From Pelagibacteraceae bacterium TMED146 (lineage in GTDB: Bacteria > Pseudomonadota > Alphaproteobacteria > Pelagibacterales > Pelagibacteraceae), in assembly GCA_002171085.1 (NCBI GenBank), contig NHGV01000007.1, positions 39,201 through 51,499 of the forward strand: DNA of 12,299 nucleotides, in the 5' to 3' direction. A model generated the notes under the pieces. The model worked only from the letters and a program-made list of their open reading frames with translations. It did not search any database and was not told the origin of the DNA. Of this stretch, positions 1 through 8,534 are shown piece after piece. Each line of letters opens with the position of its first letter. The first letter of the stretch is position 1. A program made the translations under genes and the position numbers.

Positions 1-2765
1 CAGCCCATGTTTTGAGGCTCTTCTTGGCACCATACGAAATTTTTTGCGTTTGAAAATCTATTTAAATGCCTTGCCAAGGTTTTGGCTGGAAAGGGATAAA
101 GTTGTTCAATTCTAACTAATTGAACTTTATTTGCTTTTTGTTTTTCTCTTTCGTCGACTAAATCATAGTAAATCTTGCCAGTACATAAAACAACTTTCTC
201 AATTTCTTCATCTTTTGCCAATGGTATCATGTTGTATTGAGAGTTTTCTGCTTTATCTGAAAGTACCCTGTGAAATGAATTTTCTTTTGTAAAATCTTCA
301 ATCTCAGAAATGCACCTTTTGTGTCTCAATAATGATTTTGGTGTAAATGCAATTAATGGTTTTCTAAAAGGACGATGAATTTGTCTTCTTAACGCATGAA
401 AATAATTTGCTGGTGTTGTGCAATTTACTACTTGAATGTTTTCTTGGGCACATGCTTGTAAATATCTCTCAACTCTTGCTGAAGAATGTTCAGGTCCTTG
501 ACCTTCGTATCCGTGAGGCAAAAGCATTACCAGTCCACTAGCACGAGTCCATTTTTTTTCTCCAGAACTTATAAATTGATCAAAAATTACCTGAGCACCA
601 TTAGCAAAATCTCCAAATTGAGCTTCCCATAAAACCAATGTGTCAGGATCTGTTAAAGAGTAACCATATTCAAAACCCAAAACTCCCATTTCAGATAATA
701 AACTATCTATAATTTCTACTTTTCCTTGATTTGAAGAAAGGTTTTTAATTGGATAATACCTTTCGCCATTTTCTTGATCATTTATACCTGCATGCCTATG
801 GCTAAAAGTTCCTCTTACAGAATCTTGCCCAACTAACCTAACTCCATAACCCTCATCAGAAATAGTCCCCAATGCCAGTGTTTCAGCAAGCGCCCAATCA
901 ATTTCTTTTCCTGTTTCAAGCATATTTAATCTATTTTCGAATATCCTAGATATTGTTTTATGAGGATTAAATGTTGTAGGAATTGTACTTAGCTTTCTTC
1001 CTAATGTTTTTATTTTTTCAATATCAACACCAGTAACACCTCTCCTATCTTGTCCTAATTCAGAAGTAAATTTTGACCATACTCCAGTGAACCAGTCAAA
1101 TTCATTTGATTTATAGTTTTTAGAGGCTTCAAACTCTTCATCTAATATTTTTTGATAATTTGCTAATTCATTTTTAAAATATTCTTCAGATATACTGCCT
1201 TCATCAATTAGTTGTTTTGAATATTTGGATAAAGTAGAATCATGTTTCTTGATTTTTTTGTACATTAATGGCTGAGTGAATGATGGCTCATCACCTTCGT
1301 TATGTCCAAATTTTCTATAACAAAAAATATCTATAACAACGTCCCTATTAAATTTTTGTCTATACTCTGTTGCAATCTTTGCACAGTAAGTAACTGCTTC
1401 AGGATCGTCTCCATTAACATGAAATATAGGAGCTTGAACCATTTTAGCTACTTCTGATGGATAAGGCGAAGATCTTGCAAATTCAGGCAGTGTAGTAAAT
1501 CCAACTTGATTATTCACAATAATATGAATAGTTCCACCAATATTATGACCCGTTAACCCTGACATAGCAAAACACTCAGCTACAATACCCTGTCCTGCAA
1601 AAGCCGCGTCTCCATGAAGTAAAATTGGTATTACTTGCTTCCTATCTTTATCTTTATGAAAATCTTGTTTTGCTCGTGTTTGACCTAACACTACAGGATT
1701 TACAGCTTCTAAATGTGAAGGGTTTGCTGTTAAACTCACATGAACTAAATTTCCATCAAACTCTCTATTCGCAGATGCTCCTAAGTGATATTTTACATCA
1801 CCAGATACTCCACCACTTGCTATTCCAGGATCTCCAGCAAATTCTTTAAAAATTTTTTTTAATGGTTTTTGAATTACATTTGTAAGTATGTTTAATCTTC
1901 CTCTGTGGGGCATGCCAATTTTTACTTCCTTACAACCCAATGCACCTCCTCTTTTAATAATCTGCTCCATTGCTGGAATAAGAGACTCGCATCCATCTAA
2001 TCCAAATCTTTTTGTTCCAACATATTTTTTTGCAAGATATTTTTCAAAGCCTTCGGCTTCTATTAATCTATTCAATATTGCTTTTTTTCCCCTTTCGGTG
2101 AAATGTATCTCTTTATCTTTTCCTTCTATACGAGCTTGTATCCAGCTTTTTTCTTCTGGATCATTCATATGCATAAATTCAAAACCTATATTTGAACAAT
2201 AAGTTCTTTTAAGAATATCTAATATTTCTTTCAAAGTGGCATACTTCAATCCTAGAACTTCATCTAAAAAGATTTTTTTATTCATATCTAAATCGGTAAA
2301 TCCATAAGTTTTAGGATCAAGTTCTGGTGCGTATTCTTTTTTTGATAATTCTAAAGGATCAAGCTCAGATTGAAGATGGCCTCTAATACGATACGCCCTA
2401 ATCATCATTATAGCCCTAACAGAATCTTTGGTGCTGCTTTCGATGTCACTTGAAGAGCTTTGTGGTTTCTCTTTGGCAATTTTACTTTCGAGGGAATAAT
2501 TTAAGTTTTCTGGAATAAATTTTTCATAAATATCTGGATCAATATTAGAAGTATGTTTAAGTTTTTTTGGTGTCCATGATACTCCAGAAACCTCTTTTTT
2601 TACTAAGTCTTGGTTATCATTAATTCCTTCAAAATATTGTCTCCAGCTTTTAGGAACATTATCAGGGCTGTTACTATATTTCTCATACATCAATTCTATA
2701 TAAGAAGAATTTGATTTGCTTAAAAAAGAAGTAGTTTGAAATATTTTATTCTTAGAAGCTGACAT
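1..2765 (-). CDS. sucA: 2-oxoglutarate dehydrogenase E1 component, 3' end cut by window edge
   Basis: This is the thiamine-diphosphate-dependent E1 subunit of the 2-oxoglutarate dehydrogenase complex. It decarboxylates 2-oxoglutarate and passes the succinyl group to the lipoyl arm of E2 (SucB) in the cytoplasm. I translated the strand by hand from the ATG at 2765-2763 and it stays open for 921 codons to position 1. The N-terminal E1 domain (SSYIELMYEKY, about 20-30) is followed by GMPHRGRLN near His287. The thiamine-binding segment runs from GDAAFAGQG (Gly385-Asp386) to NNQVGFTT (Asn418-Asn419). RGTFSHRHAG and HGYEGQGPEHSSARVERY mark the transketolase-like pyrimidine-binding region. The visible end, WCQEEPQNMG, matches the point in E. 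coli SucA about 45-50 residues before the C-terminus, so only a short tail is missing. It starts 17 bp after sucD, with a strong promoter-like sequence in that gap. sucB and lpd would be expected to the left (inference). Confidence 0.97.
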   Translation of the reverse strand, partial: MSASKNKIFQTTSFLSKSNSSYIELMYEKYSNSPDNVPKSWRQYFEGINDNQDLVKKEVSGVSWTPKKLKHTSNIDPDIYEKFIPENLNYSLESKIAKEKPQSSSSDIESSTKDSVRAIMMIRAYRIRGHLQSELDPLELSKKEYAPELDPKTYGFTDLDMNKKIFLDEVLGLKYATLKEILDILKRTYCSNIGFEFMHMNDPEEKSWIQARIEGKDKEIHFTERGKKAILNRLIEAEGFEKYLAKKYVGTKRFGLDGCESLIPAMEQIIKRGGALGCKEVKIGMPHRGRLNILTNVIQKPLKKIFKEFAGDPGIASGGVSGDVKYHLGASANREFDGNLVHVSLTANPSHLEAVNPVVLGQTRAKQDFHKDKDRKQVIPILLHGDAAFAGQGIVAECFAMSGLTGHNIGGTIHIIVNNQVGFTTLPEFARSSPYPSEVAKMVQAPIFHVNGDDPEAVTYCAKIATEYRQKFNRDVVIDIFCYRKFGHNEGDEPSFTQPLMYKKIKKHDSTLSKYSKQLIDEGSISEEYFKNELANYQKILDEEFEASKNYKSNEFDWFTGVWSKFTSELGQDRRGVTGVDIEKIKTLGRKLSTIPTTFNPHKTISRIFENRLNMLETGKEIDWALAETLALGTISDEGYGVRLVGQDSVRGTFSHRHAGINDQENGERYYPIKNLSSNQGKVEIIDSLLSEMGVLGFEYGYSLTDPDTLVLWEAQFGDFANGAQVIFDQFISSGEKKWTRASGLVMLLPHGYEGQGPEHSSARVERYLQACAQENIQVVNCTTPANYFHALRRQIHRPFRKPLIAFTPKSLLRHKRCISEIEDFTKENSFHRVLSDKAENSQYNMIPLAKDEEIEKVVLCTGKIYYDLVDEREKQKANKVQLVRIEQLYPFPAKTLARHLNRFSNAKNFVWCQEEPQNMG

Positions 2766-2776
2766 TATTCATTAGT

Positions 2777-2806
2777 ATTATATCAGCCATTTAATACTGA
2801 TTTCAA
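2777..2806 (-). promoter_or_regulatory. candidate sigma-70 promoter for sucA
   Basis: On the minus strand, TTGAAA (2806-2801, five of six matches to the -35 consensus) is followed after 18 bp by TATAAT (2782-2777, a perfect -10). The -35 and spacer lie inside the last codons of sucD. The -10 begins directly after the sucD TGA, leaving 11 bp before the sucA ATG. It is the closest promoter match I found in the window. AT-rich DNA produces such matches by chance, so this remains a candidate without transcript data. Confidence 0.42.
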
Positions 2807-3658
2807 TGTTTTTCCAATATCAGCTGGGGAGTCTGTGACAGTTATTCCACAAGATTGCATAGTTTTAATCTTATCTTTGGCGCCACCTTTTCCTCCTGCA
2901 ATGATAGCGCCAGCATGACCCATTCTTCTTCCTGGAGGAGCAGTAATGCCTGCAATAAATCCAACCGTTGGCTTTTTTATTGAATTATTCTTTAAAAATT
3001 CAGCAGCTTCTTCTTCTGCAGATCCACCAATTTCACCAATCATAATAATAGATTCAGTTTTTTTATCTTTTAAAAATAGATCCAAGCAATCAATAAAGTT
3101 AGTTCCATTAACTGGATCGCCACCAATACCAATACACGTTGATTGCCCCAAACCTTCTGCTGTTGTTTGAGCTACCGCCTCATAAGTTAAAGTTCCAGAT
3201 CTTGATACAATACCAACAGTTCCTTTTTTATGAATATGTCCCGGCATAATACCAATCTTGCATTCCTCGGGGGTTATAATACCTGGACAGTTTGGTCCAA
3301 TTAATCTTGAGTTAGAGTCTTGTAATCTTTCTTTAACTTTAATCATGTCAAGAATTGGTATTCCTTCTGTAATACATACAATTAAGGGAATTTTTGCATC
3401 TATCGCTTCAATAATTGCTGATGCTGCAAATTTAGCTGGAACATAAATCATTGTTGCATCAGCCTCTGTTTCATCAACTGCCTCTTTAACAGTATTAAAA
3501 ACTGGTTTTCCTAGATGAACCTGGCCACCTTTTTTTGGTGTAACACCACCAACTAAATTTGTACCATATGCTAAAGCTTGTTCAGAATGAAATGTACCAT
3601 TTGCACCGGTAAAACCTTGGCATATCAATTTTGTATTTTTATTGACGAGGACTGACAT
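2783..3658 (-). CDS. sucD: succinyl-CoA ligase, alpha subunit
   Basis: This is the alpha subunit of succinyl-CoA synthetase, which with SucC interconverts succinyl-CoA plus NDP plus phosphate and succinate plus NTP. At 291 residues it has the family's usual length. The N-terminal CoA-binding Rossmann domain shows [14 protein letters not shown] (about 15-28) and GGVTPKKGG (37-45). GPNCPGI at 121-127 contains the conserved Cys124. [18 protein letters not shown] (243-260) carries His248, the phosphohistidine that shuttles phosphate to the nucleotide site in the beta subunit. The ATG at 3658 directly abuts the sucC stop codon with no spacer, which indicates translational coupling and a 1:1 heterodimer. 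It ends with TGA 17 bp before sucA. Confidence 0.98.
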   Translation of the reverse strand: MSVLVNKNTKLICQGFTGANGTFHSEQALAYGTNLVGGVTPKKGGQVHLGKPVFNTVKEAVDETEADATMIYVPAKFAASAIIEAIDAKIPLIVCITEGIPILDMIKVKERLQDSNSRLIGPNCPGIITPEECKIGIMPGHIHKKGTVGIVSRSGTLTYEAVAQTTAEGLGQSTCIGIGGDPVNGTNFIDCLDLFLKDKKTESIIMIGEIGGSAEEEAAEFLKNNSIKKPTVGFIAGITAPPGRRMGHAGAIIAGGKGGAKDKIKTMQSCGITVTDSPADIGKTLKSVLNG

Positions 3659-4819
3659 TTATTTAATAGCCTCTACTATTTTTTTAGCAGCATCATTTAA
3701 ATCATCTGCAGGAATAATTTTTAAACTAGAATTGTTTAATATTTCTTTTCCTTTTTCAAAATTTGTACCAGCTAATCTTACAACTAAAGGAATATTTAAT
3801 TCTGTCTCTTTTGCAGCTGCAATTACACCTTCAGCAATCACATCACATCTCATTATCCCTCCAAAAATGTTGATTAAAATCCCTTTTACGTTTTTATCTG
3901 ATAAAATAATTTTAAATGCTGCTGTAACTTTTTCTTTTGAAGCACCACCTCCAACATCCAAAAAGTTTGCTGGCTCAGATCCATAAAGGTTAATAATATC
4001 CATTGTCGCCATTGCTAAGCCCGCGCCGTTTACCATACATCCAATTTGACCATCTAATTTAATATAAGCTAAATCATACTTACTAGCCTCAATTTCCATT
4101 GGGTCTTCTTCATTTAGATCTCTTAGTTCTAAAATTTTAGGATGCCTAAATAAAGCATTGTCGTCAAAATTTATTTTAGCATCTAAACATATAACTTTAT
4201 TATCTTTGGTTAAGATTAATGGATTTACTTCAATTAAATTTGCATCAGTTTTAATTAATGACTGATACAATGCTTGAACAATTTTTTTTCCATCTTCTAA
4301 AGCGTTTCCATCAAGATTAAACGGTTTTAAAATACCTAATGCATCCTTATCATCCACTTTATCTTCGATACCAACACGTGTAGTGATAATTTTCTCAGGC
4401 GTTTTAGCTGCTACCTCTTCAATATCCATTCCTCCTTCTGCACTGGAAATAAAAGCTATTTTCGAAGTAGCTCTATCTACAAGACAAGATAGATAAAACT
4501 CCTGATCAATTTCAGAGGCATCTTCTAAATATAGCCTTTTAACTTCTCTGCCTTGCGGACCTGTTTGATGGGTAACTAGCACCTTTCCAAACAACTCTTT
4601 AGCTTCTTTTTTTAATTCTTCCAAATTATTTACTAACTTTACGCCCCCAGCTTTTCCTCTCCCGCCCGCATGTATTTGGGCCTTTAAAACAATTTTAGTA
4701 GTAGTAATTTTTTTTGCTGCCGCTTCTAATTCATCTAAACTAAATACTGGACAGCCGTTTGGAACTGGGGCTCCAAATTTTTTTATAATTTCCTTTGCCT
4801 GATGCTCGTGAATGTTCAA
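3659..4819 (-). CDS. sucC: succinyl-CoA ligase, beta subunit (TTG start)
   Basis: This is the beta subunit of succinyl-CoA synthetase and carries the nucleotide-binding ATP-grasp domain. It has 386 residues (E. coli SucC has 388). The N-terminus [10 protein letters not shown] aligns with the canonical MNLHEYQAK, which fixes the start at 4819. The codon there is TTG, not [20 protein letters not shown] (46-62) is the ATP-grasp glycine-rich segment. EVNPL (197-201) and Asp213 lie in the metal/nucleotide site. The C-terminal CoA-ligase domain has [10 protein letters not shown] (265-274), FLDVGGGA (286-293) and [10 protein letters not shown] (317-326). It begins 2 bp after the mdh stop and its own TAA abuts the sucD ATG, so mdh-sucC-sucD almost certainly form one transcript. 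No clear ribosome-binding site precedes the TTG, so translation may depend on coupling to mdh. Confidence 0.98.
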   Translation of the reverse strand: MNIHEHQAKEIIKKFGAPVPNGCPVFSLDELEAAAKKITTTKIVLKAQIHAGGRGKAGGVKLVNNLEELKKEAKELFGKVLVTHQTGPQGREVKRLYLEDASEIDQEFYLSCLVDRATSKIAFISSAEGGMDIEEVAAKTPEKIITTRVGIEDKVDDKDALGILKPFNLDGNALEDGKKIVQALYQSLIKTDANLIEVNPLILTKDNKVICLDAKINFDDNALFRHPKILELRDLNEEDPMEIEASKYDLAYIKLDGQIGCMVNGAGLAMATMDIINLYGSEPANFLDVGGGASKEKVTAAFKIILSDKNVKGILINIFGGIMRCDVIAEGVIAAAKETELNIPLVVRLAGTNFEKGKEILNNSSLKIIPADDLNDAAKKIVEAIK

Positions 4820-4821
4820 TT

Positions 4822-5781
4822 TTACTTTAAAGAAGGATCAATTTTTTTTGCAGCTTCTAATAATTCATTAACTGCCGCAATTGAAATATCAAAGTTCTTT
4901 TTCTCCTCTTCATCTAAGTCTAACTCAATTACTTTTTCAATACCATTTGATCCAATAACTGCTGGAACACCTGCATAAAGATCACTAACACCATATTTAT
5001 TTTCTAAAAAAACTGCGCATGGTAATGTCTTCTTTTGATCTTTTAAGTATGATTCTGCCATATCAATAGCTGAAGCTGCTGGTGCATAAAAAGCAGAGCC
5101 GTTTCCTAAAAATTTAACAATTTCTGCGCCACCTTTTCTAGTTCTATCAATGATAGAGTCTAATTTTTCTTTTGATAATTTTCCATCTTTAACAAAATCC
5201 ATTAAGTTTTTTCCATCAACTGTAGTTCTATTTGGAACAGGAACCATTGTATCTCCATGACCACCAAGAACAAAGGAGTCTATTTTTTTAATTGGCACTT
5301 TTAATTCTTTTGATAAAAATAATTTAAATCTTGATGTATCTAATACACCAGCCATACCCACAACTTTATTTTTTGGAAACCCAGAATATTTTTGTAATGC
5401 CATAACAATAACATCTAACGGATTCGTAATACAAATGACAAAAGCTTTAGGAGATGATTTTGCTATACCTTCACCAACTTGTTTAATAATTTTTAAGTTA
5501 GTGCCTAGCAAATCATCTCTGGTCATTCCAGGTTTTCTTGGAATGCCAGCTGTTATAATTATAACATCCGAGTCTTTTGTATCGTCATAATTATTTGTTC
5601 CTATAAAATTAACATCAAAACCATCTATTGCAGATGATTGAGAAATGTCTAAAGCTTTTCCTTTTGCAACACCTTCAGCAACATCAAAAAGAACAACTTC
5701 GTTTGCAAGCTCCTTCAATCCAATTAAGTGGGCTAAAGTTCCACCTATTTGACCAGCACCTATTAGAGAAATTTTTTTCAT
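4822..5781 (-). CDS. mdh: malate dehydrogenase (NAD-dependent, LDH-like type)
   Basis: This enzyme oxidises malate to oxaloacetate with NAD+ in the cytoplasm. The protein has 319 residues and is of the lactate-dehydrogenase-like type usual in Alphaproteobacteria. The Rossmann fold starts at once with [10 protein letters not shown] (6-15). Asp33 ends the second strand in the position that selects NAD over NADP. The substrate loop has Arg82 and Arg88 in the malate-type motif PRKPGMTR (81-88). ITNPLD lies at 118-123. DTSRFK contains the carboxylate-binding Arg151, and GGHGDTMVP (173-181) contains the catalytic His175. It begins with ATG 75 bp after asd, one of the larger gaps here, and runs into sucC with 2 bp between, so it is probably the first gene of an mdh-sucCD unit. 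Confidence 0.98.
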   Translation of the reverse strand: MKKISLIGAGQIGGTLAHLIGLKELANEVVLFDVAEGVAKGKALDISQSSAIDGFDVNFIGTNNYDDTKDSDVIIITAGIPRKPGMTRDDLLGTNLKIIKQVGEGIAKSSPKAFVICITNPLDVIVMALQKYSGFPKNKVVGMAGVLDTSRFKLFLSKELKVPIKKIDSFVLGGHGDTMVPVPNRTTVDGKNLMDFVKDGKLSKEKLDSIIDRTRKGGAEIVKFLGNGSAFYAPAASAIDMAESYLKDQKKTLPCAVFLENKYGVSDLYAGVPAVIGSNGIEKVIELDLDEEEKKNFDISIAAVNELLEAAKKIDPSLK

Positions 5782-5787
5782 GCGAGA

Positions 5788-5815
5788 GGTATATTTAATG
5801 GATAGTAAAAATCAA
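5788..5815 (-). promoter_or_regulatory. possible promoter before mdh
   Basis: Minus-strand TTGATT (5815-5810) is followed after 16 bp by TATACC (5793-5788). Each hexamer matches its consensus at four of six positions. The -10 ends 6 bp before the mdh ATG, so transcription from it would begin at or next to the start codon. The asd-mdh gap of 75 bp makes an mdh promoter plausible, but the match is weak and no ribosome-binding site follows. Confidence 0.22.
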
Positions 5816-5856
5816 AGACTAAATTGAAGCAGTAAAAATGTATATTGCTACGAAGT

Positions 5857-6975
5857 TTAATGATGCAAAACTATACTTAACATTCTTCTTAAAGGTTCAG
5901 CCGCTCCCCATAATAATTGATCACCCACGGTAAATACGTTAAGGAAATCGTCACCAATATTTAATTTTCTTACTCTTCCTACAGGAATAATTAATGAGCC
6001 ACTTACTTTGGCTGGACTCAATTCTTTGATTGTGTCTTCTTTTTCATTTGGGACTAACTTGGTCCATTCGCTGGTTTGTTCGATGATATTTTCAATTTCA
6101 TTTAATGGTAATTTCTTATTAAGCTTTATGGTCAATGCTACACTATGAGAGCGCATTGCTCCAATTCGTACGCAAGTTCCATCAATTGGAACAGGTTTTG
6201 AATTTCCTAGGATTTTGTTTGTTTCAGCAAAAGATTTCCATTCTTCTCTAGATTGACCATTATCTAATTTTGAATCAATCCATGGTATCAAACTTCCTGC
6301 TAATGGCGCTTCAAAGTGGTCAATAGGAAATTTTGTAGAGTTCATTTCACTACGAACCTTCTTATCAATTTCTAAAATTTCAGAAGCTGGATCTTTTAAA
6401 AGATCTTTCGAGCCAGAATACAAGTAACCCATTTGATTAAGTAACTCTCTCATATTTTGAGCCCCTCCTCCTGAGGCGGCTTGATAAGTCATGGAGGTTG
6501 CCCATTCTACCAAATCATTTTTAAACAATCCTCCAACACCCATTAACATGCAGCTAATAGTACAGTTTCCTCCAATAAATTCTTTTTTTCCGTCCTTTAA
6601 AGCTTCTTTAATGAGATTTTTATTAATAGGATCTAATACAATTGTACTCGAGTCTTCCATTCTTAAATTTGATGCAGCATCAATCCAAAAACCTTTCCAT
6701 CCGCTATTTCTCAAATCTTTAAAAATTTTTTTTGTATAGTCACTACCTTGACAGGTTAAAATTACATCCATCTTTTTAAGATAATCAATATCGAATGCAT
6801 CTTGTAAAAGATTTTTACCTTTTCCAATATCAGGACCCTCTTTACCAAACTGTGAAGTGCTAAAAAAAACTGGCTCTTTGATATTATTAAAATCACCCTC
6901 TTCGATCATTCTATTAATCAAAACAGAACCAACCATTCCTCTCCAGCCAACAAATCCAACTCGTGTGATACTCAT
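5857..6975 (-). CDS. asd: aspartate-semialdehyde dehydrogenase, E. coli/gamma type
   Basis: This enzyme reduces aspartyl phosphate to aspartate semialdehyde with NADPH, the branch point to lysine/diaminopimelate, threonine and methionine. The protein has 372 residues, close to the 367 of E. coli Asd. It resembles that enzyme along its whole length: GFVGWRGMVGSVL (7-19), FFSTSQ (37-42), TCQGSDYT (74-81), GGNCTIS with catalytic Cys138 (135-141), YQAASGGGA with Gln165 (164-172), PLAGSLIPWID (224-234), DNGQSREEW (238-246), VRIGAMRSHS with Arg270 and catalytic His277 (269-278), and FTVGDQLLWGAAEPLRRML near the end (348-366). From family knowledge, most Alphaproteobacteria use a shorter Asd of about 340 residues, often beside leuB, so this type in this place is unusual. 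It is separated from mmsA by 52 bp and from mdh by 75 bp, so it may be transcribed separately. Confidence 0.97.
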   Translation of the reverse strand: MSITRVGFVGWRGMVGSVLINRMIEEGDFNNIKEPVFFSTSQFGKEGPDIGKGKNLLQDAFDIDYLKKMDVILTCQGSDYTKKIFKDLRNSGWKGFWIDAASNLRMEDSSTIVLDPINKNLIKEALKDGKKEFIGGNCTISCMLMGVGGLFKNDLVEWATSMTYQAASGGGAQNMRELLNQMGYLYSGSKDLLKDPASEILEIDKKVRSEMNSTKFPIDHFEAPLAGSLIPWIDSKLDNGQSREEWKSFAETNKILGNSKPVPIDGTCVRIGAMRSHSVALTIKLNKKLPLNEIENIIEQTSEWTKLVPNEKEDTIKELSPAKVSGSLIIPVGRVRKLNIGDDFLNVFTVGDQLLWGAAEPLRRMLSIVLHH

Positions 6976-6981
6976 AAATTA

Positions 6982-7011
6982 ACTATAAATCAATTTTAAA
7001 GAAATTGTAAA
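6982..7011 (-). promoter_or_regulatory. possible promoter before asd
   Basis: In the 52-bp mmsA-asd gap, minus-strand TTTACA (7011-7006, five of six) is followed after 18 bp by TATAGT (6987-6982, five of six). Only 6 bp separate the -10 from the asd ATG, so a transcript made here would be leaderless or nearly so. The gap is almost entirely A and T, which raises the chance-match rate. Confidence 0.3.
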
Positions 7012-7027
7012 ATAAATATGAAAATTT

Positions 7028-8521
7028 TTACTTCATGGTTGGCATTGTAAATTCAGGATTATCTTTTATTCCTGAGGGCCTTCTTGAAGTAATAGTTTTT
7101 AATTTTGTATAAAATCTAATTCCTTCGGGACCATGCATATGCTGGTCTCCAAATAAAGAACGTTTCCAGCCTCCAAAACTATGAAATGCCATTGGTACAG
7201 GTATTGGTATATTGACTCCAACCATTCCTACTTTAATTTTATTTGTAAAAGTTCTAGCACTGTCTCCATCTCTAGTAAAAATAGATGTTCCATTTCCATA
7301 TTCATGATTATTAATTAAATCGACGGCGGTATTGAAATCTTTAACTCTCACAACAGATAGAACTGGTCCAAAAATTTCTTCTTTATAAATTCTCATTTTT
7401 TCAGTTACATTATCGAATAAACACCCTCCAATATAAAAACCATTTTCATACCCTTGTAATTTTAAATTTCTGCCGTCAACAACTAACTTTGCTCCTTCTT
7501 CAACACCTAGATCTACGTAACCTCTAACTTTATCTAAATGCTCTTTGGTTACCAAAGGTCCCATTTCAGATGTTTTATCCATACCAGGGCCTACTTTTAA
7601 AGCTTCAACTTTTTGAGAAAGTCTTTTCACTAACTCATCACCTACATTTCCAACAGCAACTGCTACTGACTGAGCCATGCATCTTTCACCAGCAGAGCCA
7701 TATGCAGCTCCCATTAACCCATTAACTGCTTGATCAAGATCAGAGTCTGGCATAACTACACAATGATTTTTTGCTCCACCTAATGCTTGAACTCTTTTTT
7801 CAAATTTTGCGGCATTTTCGTAAATATACTTTGCGATTCCTGTCGATCCTACGAAACTAATTGCAGCAACATCTTTATTCTCCAAAAGTGCATCAACAGA
7901 TTCCTTGTCACCATTAACAACATTAAATACTCCATCAGGTAACCCTGCTTGTTTTAATAAATCAGCTAGCATCATTGAGCAACTTGGGTCTTTCTCAGAT
8001 GGCTTTAATATAAAAGTATTTCCACAAGCTATAGCTACTGGAAACATCCACATCGGAACCATAGCTGGAAAATTAAATGGAGTAATGCCAGCACAAACTC
8101 CAAGTGGTTGTCTCATGGACCAGCTATCCACTCCTTTTCCAACATTTTCTGTAAATTCTCCTTTTAAAAGATGAGGGATGCCACAAGCAAACTCAACTAC
8201 TTCTAAACCTCGTGTTAATGAACCTTTTGCATCGTCATAAACTTTTCCATGCTCAGCAACTATAAGCTTTGTTAATTCATCTGAATTTTTTTCAATAAGT
8301 TCTTTGAATTTAAATAAAATTCTTGCTCTCGTAATTGGTGGGGTATCGGCCCATGCTGGAAAAGCTTTTGATGCAACTTTAATTGCAGAACCAACATCAG
8401 ATTTTGATGCTAAGCTAACCTTAGCCTGAACTTCACCAGTTGCTGGATTAAAAACATCAGCTAATCTTTTGCTTTCACCATTAAAATCTTTGCCATCCAC
8501 AAAGTGGAAAATATTTTTCAT
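7028..8521 (-). CDS. mmsA: CoA-acylating methylmalonate-semialdehyde dehydrogenase
   Basis: This is an aldehyde dehydrogenase superfamily member that converts methylmalonate semialdehyde to propionyl-CoA, or malonate semialdehyde to acetyl-CoA, with NAD+, CoA and release of CO2. It has 497 residues, the usual MmsA length. [12 protein letters not shown] (148-159) includes the oxyanion-hole Asn150. KPSEKDP (173-179) and GSTGIAKYI (225-233) bind [11 protein letters not shown] carries the nucleophile Cys281. LGGAKNH (247-253) has no general-base glutamate where hydrolytic aldehyde dehydrogenases have one; this is typical of the CoA-dependent MmsA class. The ATG at 8521 is only 13 bp after sdhB, so it is probably cotranscribed with sdhCDAB. 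Its actual substrate in this organism (valine, beta-alanine, inositol or a DMSP-derived semialdehyde) cannot be read from the sequence. Confidence 0.93.
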   Translation of the reverse strand: MKNIFHFVDGKDFNGESKRLADVFNPATGEVQAKVSLASKSDVGSAIKVASKAFPAWADTPPITRARILFKFKELIEKNSDELTKLIVAEHGKVYDDAKGSLTRGLEVVEFACGIPHLLKGEFTENVGKGVDSWSMRQPLGVCAGITPFNFPAMVPMWMFPVAIACGNTFILKPSEKDPSCSMMLADLLKQAGLPDGVFNVVNGDKESVDALLENKDVAAISFVGSTGIAKYIYENAAKFEKRVQALGGAKNHCVVMPDSDLDQAVNGLMGAAYGSAGERCMAQSVAVAVGNVGDELVKRLSQKVEALKVGPGMDKTSEMGPLVTKEHLDKVRGYVDLGVEEGAKLVVDGRNLKLQGYENGFYIGGCLFDNVTEKMRIYKEEIFGPVLSVVRVKDFNTAVDLINNHEYGNGTSIFTRDGDSARTFTNKIKVGMVGVNIPIPVPMAFHSFGGWKRSLFGDQHMHGPEGIRFYTKLKTITSRRPSGIKDNPEFTMPTMK

Positions 8522-8534
8522 AATTTGGATTTTA

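Noticed and set aside
1625..2202. Plus-strand open frames of 74 and 104 codons opposite sucA
   Set aside because: They lie wholly antisense to a well-conserved E1 coding region, are low-complexity Leu/Ser/Phe-rich and match no known family. They are shadows of the sucA codons.
2946..3986. Plus-strand open frames opposite sucD and sucC
   Set aside because: The opposite strand encodes complete, motif-bearing SucD and SucC. The antisense translations show no domain and no independent start signal.
5821..5856. Possible terminator hairpin after asd (AGCA/TGCT repeat)
   Set aside because: Only 4 bp can pair cleanly, with a long AT-rich loop and no convincing U-tract. This is within chance expectation.
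6491..6739. Plus-strand open frame opposite asd
   Set aside because: It is antisense to the conserved Asd core around catalytic Cys138 and has no plausible product.
7905..8174. Plus-strand open frame opposite mmsA
   Set aside because: It is antisense to the NAD-binding half of MmsA. There is no conserved motif.
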